Source of the DNA: Flammeovirgaceae bacterium UBA4659
GTDB lineage: Bacteria > Bacteroidota > Bacteroidia > Cytophagales > Cyclobacteriaceae
NCBI GenBank assembly: GCA_002405445.1
Contig: DHLV01000249.1
Span: 1 to 10,823, forward strand
DNA: 10,823 nt
Reading direction: 5' to 3'
Under the pieces are notes generated by a model. The model had not been told where the DNA came from, did no database searches, and saw nothing but the letters and a program-made list of their open reading frames with translations. How positions within the stretch are numbered: the stretch's first letter is position 1; the number at the start of each line of letters is the position of its first letter. Of the stretch, positions 1-6,464 are shown piece after piece. Both the position numbers and the translations under genes were made by a program.

Positions 1-4
1 ACAA

Positions 5-30
5 GCATCGTCCTCTGCGAGAGACGATGC
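5..30 (-). terminator. Hairpin downstream of the amidohydrolase, possible terminator
   Basis: GCATCGTC (5-12) and GACGATGC (23-30) are perfect complements. Inside them TCT (14-16) can pair with AGA (20-22), leaving a bulged C at 13 and a GCG triloop. The hairpin starts about 21 bases past the amidohydrolase stop codon, where a transcription terminator for that minus-strand gene would sit. Any U-tract would lie beyond the left edge of the window; only CTTGT follows the stem on the minus strand. It could equally be one copy of a dispersed palindrome. Confidence 0.45.
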
Positions 31-51
31 TCGACATTACAGGTTCATAAT

Positions 52-1353
52 TTACTTTTCGTTTCTTACCACTACACCATCTTTCATCACCCACTTCACT
101 TTTCTCAAATCAGATATCAACTGGCTTGGGTCACCCGTCACAATCAACAAGTCTGCTTTCATACCTTCTTTAATAAAACCAAATTGGTTTTCAAGATGAA
201 ATGCTTTTGCATTGACACTCGTGGCAGCTTTCAATACATCGATTGGTTTCATGCCGTACTCTACCATTAATTCCATCTCCAACACATTTTCACCGTGCGG
301 AAAAACGCCCACATCGCCACCCATGCCAATGGCTACTCCTGATTCCATCGCGGCCTTAAAACTTTTTTTCTTGTTCACTACATTGGCTGGGTCTGGCGCA
401 ACGCCTTTTTTCCAGCCACGGTACTGCGTAATCATGTCCACCGCTGCGAGCGTGGGCATAAAAGTTACGTTATGTTCTTTCATCAATCTGCCCGTCTCTA
501 CATCAATAAAATCTCCGTGCTCAATGGTTTCTGCTCCCGCGAGCACAGCCCGCCTAATCGCCTCTTTTGATTTGGCATGGCATACCATCGCACGGCCGCT
601 GCTGCGCGTGACCTCATTGATGAGTTTCAATTCATCTAACATGAACGAAGGTTGATCTTCGCCTTGCAAGCCCCAGCGGTAATCGGCATAAATTTTTATG
701 AAGTCGGCACCTTTGCCAATTTGATCACGCACCACGCGCACCAAATTGTTTCCATCGGCTGGCTCCGCACCCAACATGATTTCCTGGTCGTGGTCGTAGC
801 CTTTCGGGCCATACGAACCCGTTGAGACAATTGCGCGACCTGCTACCAATAACCGTGGCCCAGGAACAATGCCTTCATTGATGGCCCGTTTCAAAGACAC
901 ATCCGAATAGCCAGCGCCTTCAGTGCCTAAATCGCGGGCGGTGGTAAAGCCGGCCATCAACGTATTTTTTGCATGCACCGTGGCGCGAACGGTTCGATAC
1001 GCGTCTGTCTCCTTCAGCACTTGCGTATCCCAATCGGTGATGTTGTAAGGATATAGAAATAAATGCGAGTGCCCTTCAATCAGTCCGGGCGTAAGGGTAG
1101 AATTGGGATAGTTGATTTTAACGGCATTAGCAGGCACATTGATTTTTTCTTTAGGCCCTGCCGCCACGATTTTGTCGTTTTCCACCAATACAGCCCAGCC
1201 TGTGTGCATGACCTCTCCATCAAATATTCGATCGGCAGTGATGTAAAATGCTTTTGGGTTTTGTGCCGAAAGCGAAAGGCTGGAGAAGAGAATCAGCGCG
1301 GCTACTTTTATTTTCAGATGTTTGCCACATTGAGCTTGTCGAAACGTTTCCAT
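52..1353 (-). CDS. Secreted metal-dependent amidohydrolase (imidazolonepropionase-like family)
   Basis: This is a TIM-barrel hydrolase of the amidohydrolase superfamily that probably cleaves a cyclic amide or a peptide-like substrate outside the cytoplasm; the substrate cannot be told. Counting from an upstream ATG at 1422 (456 codons), the metal-ligand set is complete: HSH (H118, H120) after the PGLIEG strand, K243 in FIKIYADY (candidate carboxylated lysine), H282 in VCHAKS, H302 in IEHGD and D370 in GMGGD. The end, FGFIKEGMKADLLIVTGDP, is the usual composite-domain return. I chose the start at 1353 (METFRQAQ) because it leaves a short basic region followed by a hydrophobic stretch (about residues 38-53) ending in SLSAQ, a good signal peptide. 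Starting at 1422 would add 23 residues, largely encoded by a REP-like palindrome. A weak promoter candidate near 1443-1470 would allow either start. Family is clear; the start is uncertain. Confidence 0.88.
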   Translation of the reverse strand: METFRQAQCGKHLKIKVAALILFSSLSLSAQNPKAFYITADRIFDGEVMHTGWAVLVENDKIVAAGPKEKINVPANAVKINYPNSTLTPGLIEGHSHLFLYPYNITDWDTQVLKETDAYRTVRATVHAKNTLMAGFTTARDLGTEGAGYSDVSLKRAINEGIVPGPRLLVAGRAIVSTGSYGPKGYDHDQEIMLGAEPADGNNLVRVVRDQIGKGADFIKIYADYRWGLQGEDQPSFMLDELKLINEVTRSSGRAMVCHAKSKEAIRRAVLAGAETIEHGDFIDVETGRLMKEHNVTFMPTLAAVDMITQYRGWKKGVAPDPANVVNKKKSFKAAMESGVAIGMGGDVGVFPHGENVLEMELMVEYGMKPIDVLKAATSVNAKAFHLENQFGFIKEGMKADLLIVTGDPSQLISDLRKVKWVMKDGVVVRNEK

Positions 1354-1390
1354 CAGTTTACCAATCGGCTTCGCTAAACTCAGTCTGACG
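1323..1390. repeat. REP-like imperfect palindrome across the amidohydrolase start
   Basis: Arm one (1323-1346) reads TGCCACATTGAG then CTTGTCGAAACG. Arm two (1367-1390), in reverse complement, reads CGTCAGACTGAG then TTTAGCGAAGCC. About 15 or 16 of 24 positions agree, including the shared TGAG and CGAA cores, across a 20-base spacer. Sequences built on GAGCTTGTCGAA paired with CTCAGTCTGAC are, from memory, dispersed REP-type repeats in many Bacteroidota genomes. The element covers the 5' end of the amidohydrolase gene, and the preferred start codon (1351-1353) lies in its spacer. No second copy is seen in this window, so the repeat status rests on recognition of the motif. Confidence 0.5.
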
Positions 1391-1442
1391 TCAAAAAGTT
1401 GATTATTCAATAGACCATCCATCGGTTTAGGTTTTTGAAAAC

Positions 1443-1470
1443 AAAAGATAGGACATTAACCGCAAACAAA
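1443..1470 (-). promoter_or_regulatory. Possible promoter of the amidohydrolase gene
   Basis: On the minus strand TTTG (1470-1467) is followed after 16 bases by TATCTTTT (1450-1443). This matches the Bacteroidota -33 TTTG and -7 TAnnTTTG pattern except for the last base of the -7 element. Transcription would start near 1438, 16 bases before the upstream ATG at 1422 and about 85 bases before the preferred start at 1353. The -33 end overlaps the U-tract of the tpx terminator. One mismatch and short spacing make this a weak call. Confidence 0.35.
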
Positions 1471-1496
1471 AAACCCTTTCGGTGAAGGAAGGGTTT
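1468..1496 (-). terminator. Rho-independent terminator of tpx
   Basis: AAACCCTT (1471-1478) pairs with AAGGGTTT (1489-1496); a G-U and a C-G pair can extend the stem, leaving a loop of about six bases. On the minus strand the stem is followed by a run of T (through 1468) and then GTTTG, the layout of an intrinsic terminator. It lies about 100 bases past the tpx stop codon and faces the right way to end that transcript. Confidence 0.75.
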
Positions 1497-1518
1497 GTGA
1501 GTAGATAGAATGCATTTT

Positions 1519-1586
1519 ACCACAGAGAACGCAAAGTAAGCACAGAGATTGGACTGGACTCTGTGTCGCCCTGTGTGCTCTGTGGT
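1519..1586. repeat. Inverted repeat of ACCACAGAG/CACAGAG modules
   Basis: The left half (1519-1547) is ACCACAGAG, a 13-base filler, then CACAGAG. The right half (1559-1586), in reverse complement, is ACCACAGAG, a 12-base filler, then CACAGAG. The two modules pair perfectly, the fillers poorly, and the centre is 11 bases. It lies between the tpx stop and the tpx terminator, so it would be transcribed as a long hairpin in the tpx 3' untranslated region. ACCACAGAG-rich palindromes are, from memory, dispersed non-coding repeats in several bacterial phyla; no mobile gene accompanies this one. Confidence 0.65.
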
Positions 1587-1599
1587 TTCGTCCGGTAAA

Positions 1600-2097
1600 T
1601 CAAATCGCTTTTAGTGCGGCATCGTAATTTGGTTCTTCACCAATTTGTGGTACCAGCTGATTGTATTTCACTTTGCCATTCGCGTCAATGACTACTACGG
1701 CACGGGCAAACAATCCCGCGAAAGCAGAATCCAACAGTTCAACACCATAAGCTTTGCCAAAACCGCGACTGCGGAAATCCGATAGCGTGATGGCTTTGTC
1801 AATTCCTTCGGCTCCACAGAACCGTTTCATGGCAAAAGGCAAATCTTTGGCAATGCAAAGCACAACTGTATTGTCCATTGAGGCCACGCGTTTGTTGAAT
1901 TCGCGGGTAGAAGTAGCGCATACATTGGTGTCGATGCTTGGGAAAATATTTAGCACCACATTCTTACCGGCAAAATCTTTCAACGACACATCTTTCATAT
2001 CGTTTGCGGTGAGAACAAATTCAGGTGCTTGAGTACCTGTGGAAGGAAGTTCGCCAATTGTATTGGCAGGGTTAGGACCGAGTTTTGTTTGAGCCAT
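1600..2097 (-). CDS. tpx: Thiol peroxidase (Tpx, atypical 2-Cys peroxiredoxin)
   Basis: This cytoplasmic peroxiredoxin reduces hydrogen peroxide and organic hydroperoxides, with thioredoxin as the usual electron donor for the family. The 165 residues match the normal Tpx length. The peroxidatic cysteine is C60 in FPSIDTNVCATSTREF, with T57 in the active site; the resolving cysteine is C94 in RFCGAEG; the conserved active-site arginine is R132 in LFARAVVVID. Both cysteines are present, so it should form the intramolecular disulfide typical of Tpx. The ATG at 2097 gives a standard N-terminus without a signal peptide. The gene follows the DUF4293 gene by 43 bases on the same strand and no convincing promoter lies between, so cotranscription is likely. 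A terminator hairpin follows at 1468-1496. Confidence 0.96.
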   Translation of the reverse strand: MAQTKLGPNPANTIGELPSTGTQAPEFVLTANDMKDVSLKDFAGKNVVLNIFPSIDTNVCATSTREFNKRVASMDNTVVLCIAKDLPFAMKRFCGAEGIDKAITLSDFRSRGFGKAYGVELLDSAFAGLFARAVVVIDANGKVKYNQLVPQIGEEPNYDAALKAI

Positions 2098-2140
2098 AGA
2101 GTGAACAAGTTATAAGTTAGGATGTAGATGTTAGATTGCG

Positions 2141-2605
2141 TTATCGGATTCGGTCAGAGTCTCTTACCAACTTTTCATCTTTTCTGATAAACCGGTTGGC
2201 TATTGTATTGCATACCATTGCCACTGCGGGCATGTAAAGGGCGTAGCCATACCCGCCTTGCACTTGTGCGCCCTGCATTGTTTGCATGGCCAAGATTACG
2301 GCAGAAGCCATCGTGCCCGCCATCAGCAACGAATTGAGCAAGCCCAACTTTAGTTGCAGCATGCGGTTTTCAAATTTGCCGATTTCGATAATGCACAAGG
2401 TGGCAGCCGCAATGGCTAAGATAGCCGTAATGGAGTAAGGAAAATAATGGGTGGCCATCGTCTCGCCACTTTTTACCGAGTAATGCAGTGGAAAAAGTGC
2501 GTGGGCGCCAGCTTCATTTTCTCCGCGCCAAATCGGAAAGAAAATCATCAAAATCAAACTCAATGCTGCCAATCCCAAGAAGATGGTCTGTTTCCTTTGC
2601 CACAT
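2141..2605 (-). CDS. DUF4293 family four-helix membrane protein
   Basis: This is a 154-residue inner-membrane protein of unknown function. Four hydrophobic segments are visible at about 7-25, 55-75, 86-107 and 118-140, with a polar, probably periplasmic loop between the first two. The short charged tail RKDEKLVRDSDRIR after the fourth helix is characteristic of DUF4293, a family found mainly in Bacteroidota. No catalytic motif is seen. The ATG at 2605 starts directly before the first helix, and a -7 element lies about 25 bases upstream. It is divergent from the thiolase and heads a probable two-gene unit with tpx. That pairing may be only positional and does not show that the protein acts in oxidative stress. 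Confidence 0.85.
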   Translation of the reverse strand: MWQRKQTIFLGLAALSLILMIFFPIWRGENEAGAHALFPLHYSVKSGETMATHYFPYSITAILAIAAATLCIIEIGKFENRMLQLKLGLLNSLLMAGTMASAVILAMQTMQGAQVQGGYGYALYMPAVAMVCNTIANRFIRKDEKLVRDSDRIR

Positions 2606-2626
2606 AAACCGATACCTTTACTTTTG
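2596..2626 (+). promoter_or_regulatory. Promoter of the thiolase gene
   Basis: TTTG (2596-2599) and TACTTTTG (2619-2626) are separated by 19 bases, matching the Bacteroidota -33 and -7 consensus (TTTG, about 19 bases, TAnnTTTG). Transcription would begin near 2631, about 25 bases before the thiolase ATG. The -33 element lies inside the first codons of the divergent DUF4293 gene. Confidence 0.7.
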
Positions 2627-2629
2627 CCC

Positions 2630-2637
2630 CAAATGTA
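2630..2637 (-). promoter_or_regulatory. -7 element for the DUF4293-tpx unit
   Basis: The minus strand reads TACATTTG here, an exact TAnnTTTG match, with transcription expected near 2625 and a leader of about 20 bases before the DUF4293 ATG. No clear TTTG is found about 19 bases upstream, so only half of the promoter is recognisable. The element lies three bases from the thiolase -7 element. Confidence 0.5.
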
Positions 2638-2655
2638 CGATGAAATCCACATCAC

Positions 2656-3849
2656 ATGAAGCCAGTTTATATTATTGATATACTTCGCACGCCCATTGGC
2701 AAATATGGCGGCACGCTTGCCTCCGTTCGGCCCGATGACTTAGCGGCTCATGTCATCAAGAAATTGATGGAGCGTAATCCCACGATTCCGGCAACTGAAA
2801 TTGAAGATGTGGTATTTGGCGCAGCCAACCAAGCGGGCGAGGACAACCGCAACGTAGCGCGCATGGCGTTGTTACTCGCAGGTTTGCCCACTTCCGTGGG
2901 AGGCGTAACGGTCAACAGACTATGCGCTTCGGGTTTGCAGGCGATTATGGACGCTGCACGTAGCATCGCGCATCACGATGGCGACTTTTACATTGCGGGT
3001 GGGGTGGAAAGTATGAGTCGCGCCCCATTTGTGATGTCAAAAGCGGAAGAAGGTTTTTCGCGCAGAGCAGAAATACATGACACCACTCTGGGCTGGCGGT
3101 TTGTGAATTCCAAACTCTCAAAACTTTACCACCCTTACTCGATGGGCGAAACGGCAGAGAATGTGGCTGAGAAATGGACGATAACGCGAGAAGCGCAAGA
3201 CCACTTCGCGCTGGCTTCTCAGCAAAAGTATGCGAAGGCAAAGGCCGCCAATCGGTTTGCTGAAGAGATGGTTTCAATGGCTGTATCAAAAGGGAAAGAA
3301 ACCATCGAGTTCAGGCAAGATGAATTTCCGCGCGAAACATCGCTGGATAAACTTGCTTTGCTTAAGCCTGCATTCAAAGAAAACGGAACTGTCACTGCCG
3401 GCAACTCATCCGGTATTAACGATGGCGCTGCGGCTTGCTTGATGGCAAGCGAAAATGTTGTTAGCAAATATCATCTAAAGCCGTTGGCGCGAGTCGTATC
3501 GATGGCCATCGCGGGTGTTGACCCTGCCTATATGGGCGTGGGGCCCGTACCAGCAGTACAAAAGGCGTTGCAACGTGCAGGTTTGAAAGTTTCTGATATC
3601 GGCTTGGTAGAACTGAACGAAGCGTTTGCCTCGCAATCACTGGCATGTATTCGTGATTTGGATTTGAGCCCGGAAATCGTAAATGTAAATGGCGGAGCCA
3701 TTGCCATCGGCCACCCATTGGGGTGCAGTGGTGTACGCATCAGTGCCACACTCGTTCACGAAATGAAAAAGAGAAAAGTAAAATACGGAGTAGCCACCAT
3801 GTGCATTGGTGTGGGGCAGGGGGCAGCTGTTGTGTTTGAACTTGCCTGA
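2656..3849 (+). CDS. Thiolase, closest to 3-oxoadipyl-CoA thiolase (PcaF/PaaJ type)
   Basis: This is a cytoplasmic degradative thiolase that cleaves a 3-oxoacyl-CoA with free CoA. At 397 residues it has the usual length. The nucleophile is C90 in VNRLCASG, H353 lies in GGAIAIGHPLG, the acid/base is C383 in TMCIGVGQG, and NEAF (N321) is intact. GEDNRNVARMALLLAGLP, GGVESMSRAPFVM and DTTLGWRF resemble the PcaF/PaaJ branch, which splits 3-oxoadipyl-CoA to succinyl-CoA and acetyl-CoA at the end of aromatic degradation. No phenylacetate, protocatechuate or beta-oxidation gene adjoins it, so the true substrate could be an ordinary fatty acyl-CoA. It has its own good promoter, and I see no clear terminator after it. 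Family is certain; the precise substrate is not. Confidence 0.92.
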   Translation: MKPVYIIDILRTPIGKYGGTLASVRPDDLAAHVIKKLMERNPTIPATEIEDVVFGAANQAGEDNRNVARMALLLAGLPTSVGGVTVNRLCASGLQAIMDAARSIAHHDGDFYIAGGVESMSRAPFVMSKAEEGFSRRAEIHDTTLGWRFVNSKLSKLYHPYSMGETAENVAEKWTITREAQDHFALASQQKYAKAKAANRFAEEMVSMAVSKGKETIEFRQDEFPRETSLDKLALLKPAFKENGTVTAGNSSGINDGAAACLMASENVVSKYHLKPLARVVSMAIAGVDPAYMGVGPVPAVQKALQRAGLKVSDIGLVELNEAFASQSLACIRDLDLSPEIVNVNGGAIAIGHPLGCSGVRISATLVHEMKKRKVKYGVATMCIGVGQGAAVVFELA

Positions 3850-3876
3850 TACTGGTGCTGGTTCTGGTTCCAAACA

Positions 3877-3904
3877 ATGTCAGCATCCAATAATGCCGTG
3901 ACAT
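3877..3904 (+). other. Hairpin between the thiolase and the permease
   Basis: ATGTCAGCAT (3877-3886) can pair with ATGC (3893-3896) and TGACAT (3899-3904), giving ten base pairs, a two-base bulge (CG) and a CCAATA loop. It begins 28 bases past the thiolase stop. There is no T-tract after it, so it is not a standard intrinsic terminator; it may protect the mRNA 3' end or be chance. Confidence 0.35.
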
Positions 3905-3938
3905 CAATACATGTAAGTTTTCGGTAAAGTTAGAACAT

Positions 3939-3967
3939 TTTGAGAGGCCAATATTCAATTACTTTTC
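3939..3967 (+). promoter_or_regulatory. Possible promoter of the FtsX-type permease gene
   Basis: TTTG (3939-3942) is followed after 17 bases by TACTTTTC (3960-3967), which differs from TAnnTTTG only in the last base. Transcription near 3972 would leave a 6-12 base leader, depending on whether the ATG at 3978 or 3984 is used. Confidence 0.4.
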
Positions 3968-3977
3968 ACCGGTAATA

Positions 3978-6329
3978 ATGGATATGTTTCGCAGTAACCT
4001 CAAAGTCATCATCAGGCAGATCAAAAACATCTATGCGTTTTTGAATATCGCAGGCCTATCGATTGCACTTACTGTTTTTATCTTGATTTTTTTTTGGGTC
4101 AAAGACGAAATCAGTTACGACCGGTTCCATACAGATCAAATGGATATTTATAGAGTGCTTTGCCACTTGCCCGGAGAAAACGGAGAGAGCGTGGCAACGA
4201 GCACTTCTGTTGCGCCATTGGCTGAGTACTTGAAGAATAACTTTGGGGAAGTAAAAGAAGCATGTAAGCTGCGTTTGGCGGAGTATTTCCTGAAGTATGG
4301 AGACACCGGTTTTTATAAAAAGGGAATCGTGGCAGATCCGGCTTTCTTTTCGATGTTCAATTTCCCATTGAAGCAGGGCGACTTAAAAAGTTTTACCGAA
4401 GGGGTAGATAAGATAATTATCAGTCAGCAGGTAGCAGACATCTATTTCCACAATGATAACGCACTAAACAAAACCTTTGTTATTGGTGGGCGAGATGTGC
4501 TGGTGGTAGGTGTGCTGGAGAATATCCCCACCAACTCACACCTTCAATTTGACTTTGTGATTCCAATAAACTTTATCAAAGAGTTAGGCCTGGATCCATT
4601 GGATAGTTGGGGTTACTATTCGATTTTTACCTACATCAAAATCAACGGGTCGGATCCAAATGCGTTCACAGCGAAGATTAAGGACGTCATCAAGAAAAAT
4701 GATGCTGAGTCGCCTACAACGTTGAGTTTGCAGCCGCTTGCTGCTATTCACCTGCACTCAGCTAACATTAACGGAGACATGGAGGGCCACGGCAATATTT
4801 TGTATGTGCATATATTTTCGTCCATTGCCATTTTCATCTTGTTGATGGCCAGCATCAACTATTCAAATCTGGCAACGGCCCGGTCAATGAAACGAGGCAA
4901 GGAAACAGGTGTTCGCAAAATGATGGGTTCAAACCGCACCCAGTTGACTTTGTATTTCTTTTCTGAGTCTATTCTTTACTGCTCGCTGGCGCTGTTGGTT
5001 GCATTGCTGTGCAGTTGGCTCGTGCTCCCATCTGTAAATGAGCTTACCGGCAAAACGTTGGCTTTTGATATTTGGTCGCTTGATACGATCGGGCCTATTT
5101 TGGTTTTCATGGTACTATGTGCAATCCTAGGCGGAGCCTACCCGGCATTCATGCTTGCCAGCCAGAGCCCGGTAGTTGCTTTTAAGGGTATGGCCAAAGC
5201 AGGGCCGCGGGCAATATTGTTAAGGCGATCGTTAGTAGTCTTGCAATTTACGGTGAGCATTGGTGTGTTGGTTGGCATGTTGGTGATTCAGCGCCAGCTG
5301 GATTTCATTCAGTCAAAGGAATTGGGGTACGACAAGGAGAACATCATCACTTTTACCATGATCCGAAAGGTGAGGGCAAACTATTCAACAATAAAAAGCG
5401 AACTATTGGCTTTGCCCGGTGTCAACTCAGTGACGGCCGCCAACCAAAACATGTCTTTGAACGATGCGTGGACTGACGAATTGGTTTGGGAAGGCAAAAA
5501 CCCTGGTGATAAAAGGCAGTTTTCGGTGTTTGTTGTTGATCACGACTTTTTAAAGACTTATTCAATACAGGTTGCCACAGGGCGCGATTTTTCAAACCAA
5601 ACAGCCTCTGACTCAACGGCCATCATATTGAACGAAGAGGCGGTCAAGCAGATGGGCATCAAAGATCCCATAAATTTGCCGGTAAAGTTCCACGGGGTCA
5701 ATCACACCGTTATTGGAGTAGTTAAAGACTTTCACTTCAAGTCTATCCACAAAAAGATAGAACCTTTGATCATTCACATTGACCCAAGCATGTTATTTCA
5801 AATCACCATCAAATTCAACAAAGGTGATTTCGCTGACCAAGTGAGAGCAGCAGAGGCTGTTTTCAAGAAGTTTACACCTGATCGGCCTTTTGACTATACC
5901 GTGCTGACGGATGATATTGAAAACCGGTACAAGACTGAAAACCGGGTGGGCAAAGTCTTTACCTATTTTGCTGCTTTGGCAATTTTTGTCTCAGGGCTAG
6001 GTTTGTTGGGCATTATTTTATTTGTGACAGAACAACGGGCGAAAGAACTGGCCGTACGCAAAGTGTTGGGTGCACCGGTACTCAACCTGATGTGGATGCT
6101 CACGCGCGAATATCTGATCATGGCGTGCATCGGCTTTTGCCTGGTAGCCCCTTTCATGTATTATGCCATGGATAAATGGCTTGCGGGTTTCGCGTACCGG
6201 TCGGAGGTCAGTTTTTCGTCATTCCTGCTGGCTGCACTTACCATGATCTCGCTTGCGTGGCTTACCGTTGCCCTTCGGTCCTTCCAGGCTGCTACCAACA
6301 ATCCGGTTGAAAGCTTGCGAAGTGAATAG
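3978..6329 (+). CDS. FtsX/MacB-type ABC transporter permease
   Basis: This large inner-membrane permease has two MacB/FtsX units in one chain of 783 residues, the form common in Bacteroidota. Helices are visible at about 21-41, 277-296, 326-350, 371-393, 416-436, 659-682, 711-730 and 747-765. The first helix is followed by a periplasmic MacB-like domain (about 42-275) that starts with DEISYDRFH; a second such domain spans about 440-655. Each FtsX unit carries the coupling motif expected to contact the ATPase: KETGVRKMMGSNR (308-320) and AKELAVRKVLGAP (688-700). The C-terminus NPVESLRSE is typical. Relatives act with a separate ATPase as mechanotransmitters in efflux or lipoprotein-related work, but no matching ATPase gene is adjacent. 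The ATG at 3984 (MFRSNLKV) fits the family start slightly better than 3978. The substrate is unknown. Confidence 0.92.
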   Translation: MDMFRSNLKVIIRQIKNIYAFLNIAGLSIALTVFILIFFWVKDEISYDRFHTDQMDIYRVLCHLPGENGESVATSTSVAPLAEYLKNNFGEVKEACKLRLAEYFLKYGDTGFYKKGIVADPAFFSMFNFPLKQGDLKSFTEGVDKIIISQQVADIYFHNDNALNKTFVIGGRDVLVVGVLENIPTNSHLQFDFVIPINFIKELGLDPLDSWGYYSIFTYIKINGSDPNAFTAKIKDVIKKNDAESPTTLSLQPLAAIHLHSANINGDMEGHGNILYVHIFSSIAIFILLMASINYSNLATARSMKRGKETGVRKMMGSNRTQLTLYFFSESILYCSLALLVALLCSWLVLPSVNELTGKTLAFDIWSLDTIGPILVFMVLCAILGGAYPAFMLASQSPVVAFKGMAKAGPRAILLRRSLVVLQFTVSIGVLVGMLVIQRQLDFIQSKELGYDKENIITFTMIRKVRANYSTIKSELLALPGVNSVTAANQNMSLNDAWTDELVWEGKNPGDKRQFSVFVVDHDFLKTYSIQVATGRDFSNQTASDSTAIILNEEAVKQMGIKDPINLPVKFHGVNHTVIGVVKDFHFKSIHKKIEPLIIHIDPSMLFQITIKFNKGDFADQVRAAEAVFKKFTPDRPFDYTVLTDDIENRYKTENRVGKVFTYFAALAIFVSGLGLLGIILFVTEQRAKELAVRKVLGAPVLNLMWMLTREYLIMACIGFCLVAPFMYYAMDKWLAGFAYRSEVSFSSFLLAALTMISLAWLTVALRSFQAATNNPVESLRSE

Positions 6330-6347
6330 GTGATTCAGCTACATTTG
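6315..6347 (+). promoter_or_regulatory. Probable promoter upstream of truA
   Basis: TACATTTG (6340-6347) is an exact -7 element, with TTG at 6315-6317 placed 22 bases upstream, near the upper limit of usual spacing. Transcription would begin around 6352-6354, just before the small ORF at 6363 and about 110 bases before the truA ATG. The -33 element lies inside the end of the permease gene. Confidence 0.5.
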
Positions 6348-6362
6348 CAGTTGATTTACAAG

Positions 6363-6464
6363 ATGTCGAAGCCTCACACCATCCGCAAGCATGGTGCCAA
6401 CATCGAGGCATCAATATCTCAGATCTTTTTTACCATTTTCCGTTGTTTACTTCCTGCCACTTGA
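6363..6464 (+). CDS. Possible 33-residue leader ORF overlapping the truA start
   Basis: An ATG at 6363 opens a 33-codon frame, starting MSKPHTIRK with a hydrophobic stretch ISQIFFTIF near the end, and closing on a TGA at 6462-6464. That TGA shares its A with the truA ATG at 6464 (TGATG), the arrangement used for translational coupling. The ATG lies about ten bases after the predicted transcription start. The nested stems CACCAT/ATGGTG and GCCTC/GAGGC fall within it, so translation could change folding of the leader. I recognise no family, and a short frame ending at a start codon can arise by chance. Confidence 0.3.
   Translation: MSKPHTIRKHGANIEASISQIFFTIFRCLLPAT

Noticed and set aside
487..491. 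Altered ABC signature (LSVGQ, residues 487-491 of the exporter) as a sign of a degenerate ATPase site
   Set aside because: LSVGQ is normal in MdlB-like exporters, and every other catalytic motif is intact. The coordinates here are protein residues; the codons lie near 8689-8703.
1063..1377. Plus-strand open frame of 104 codons over the amidohydrolase
   Set aside because: It lies antisense to a gene with all family motifs and shows no domain, signal peptide or promoter of its own.
2945..3289. Minus-strand open frame of 114 codons inside the thiolase
   Set aside because: It is a shadow of the GC-biased thiolase codons; the translation has no recognisable motif, and the thiolase covers the region fully.
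6443..6463. TTG at 6443 as the truA start
   Set aside because: TruA proteins begin with the MRYF-like strand encoded from the ATG at 6464; the seven upstream codons have no family counterpart.
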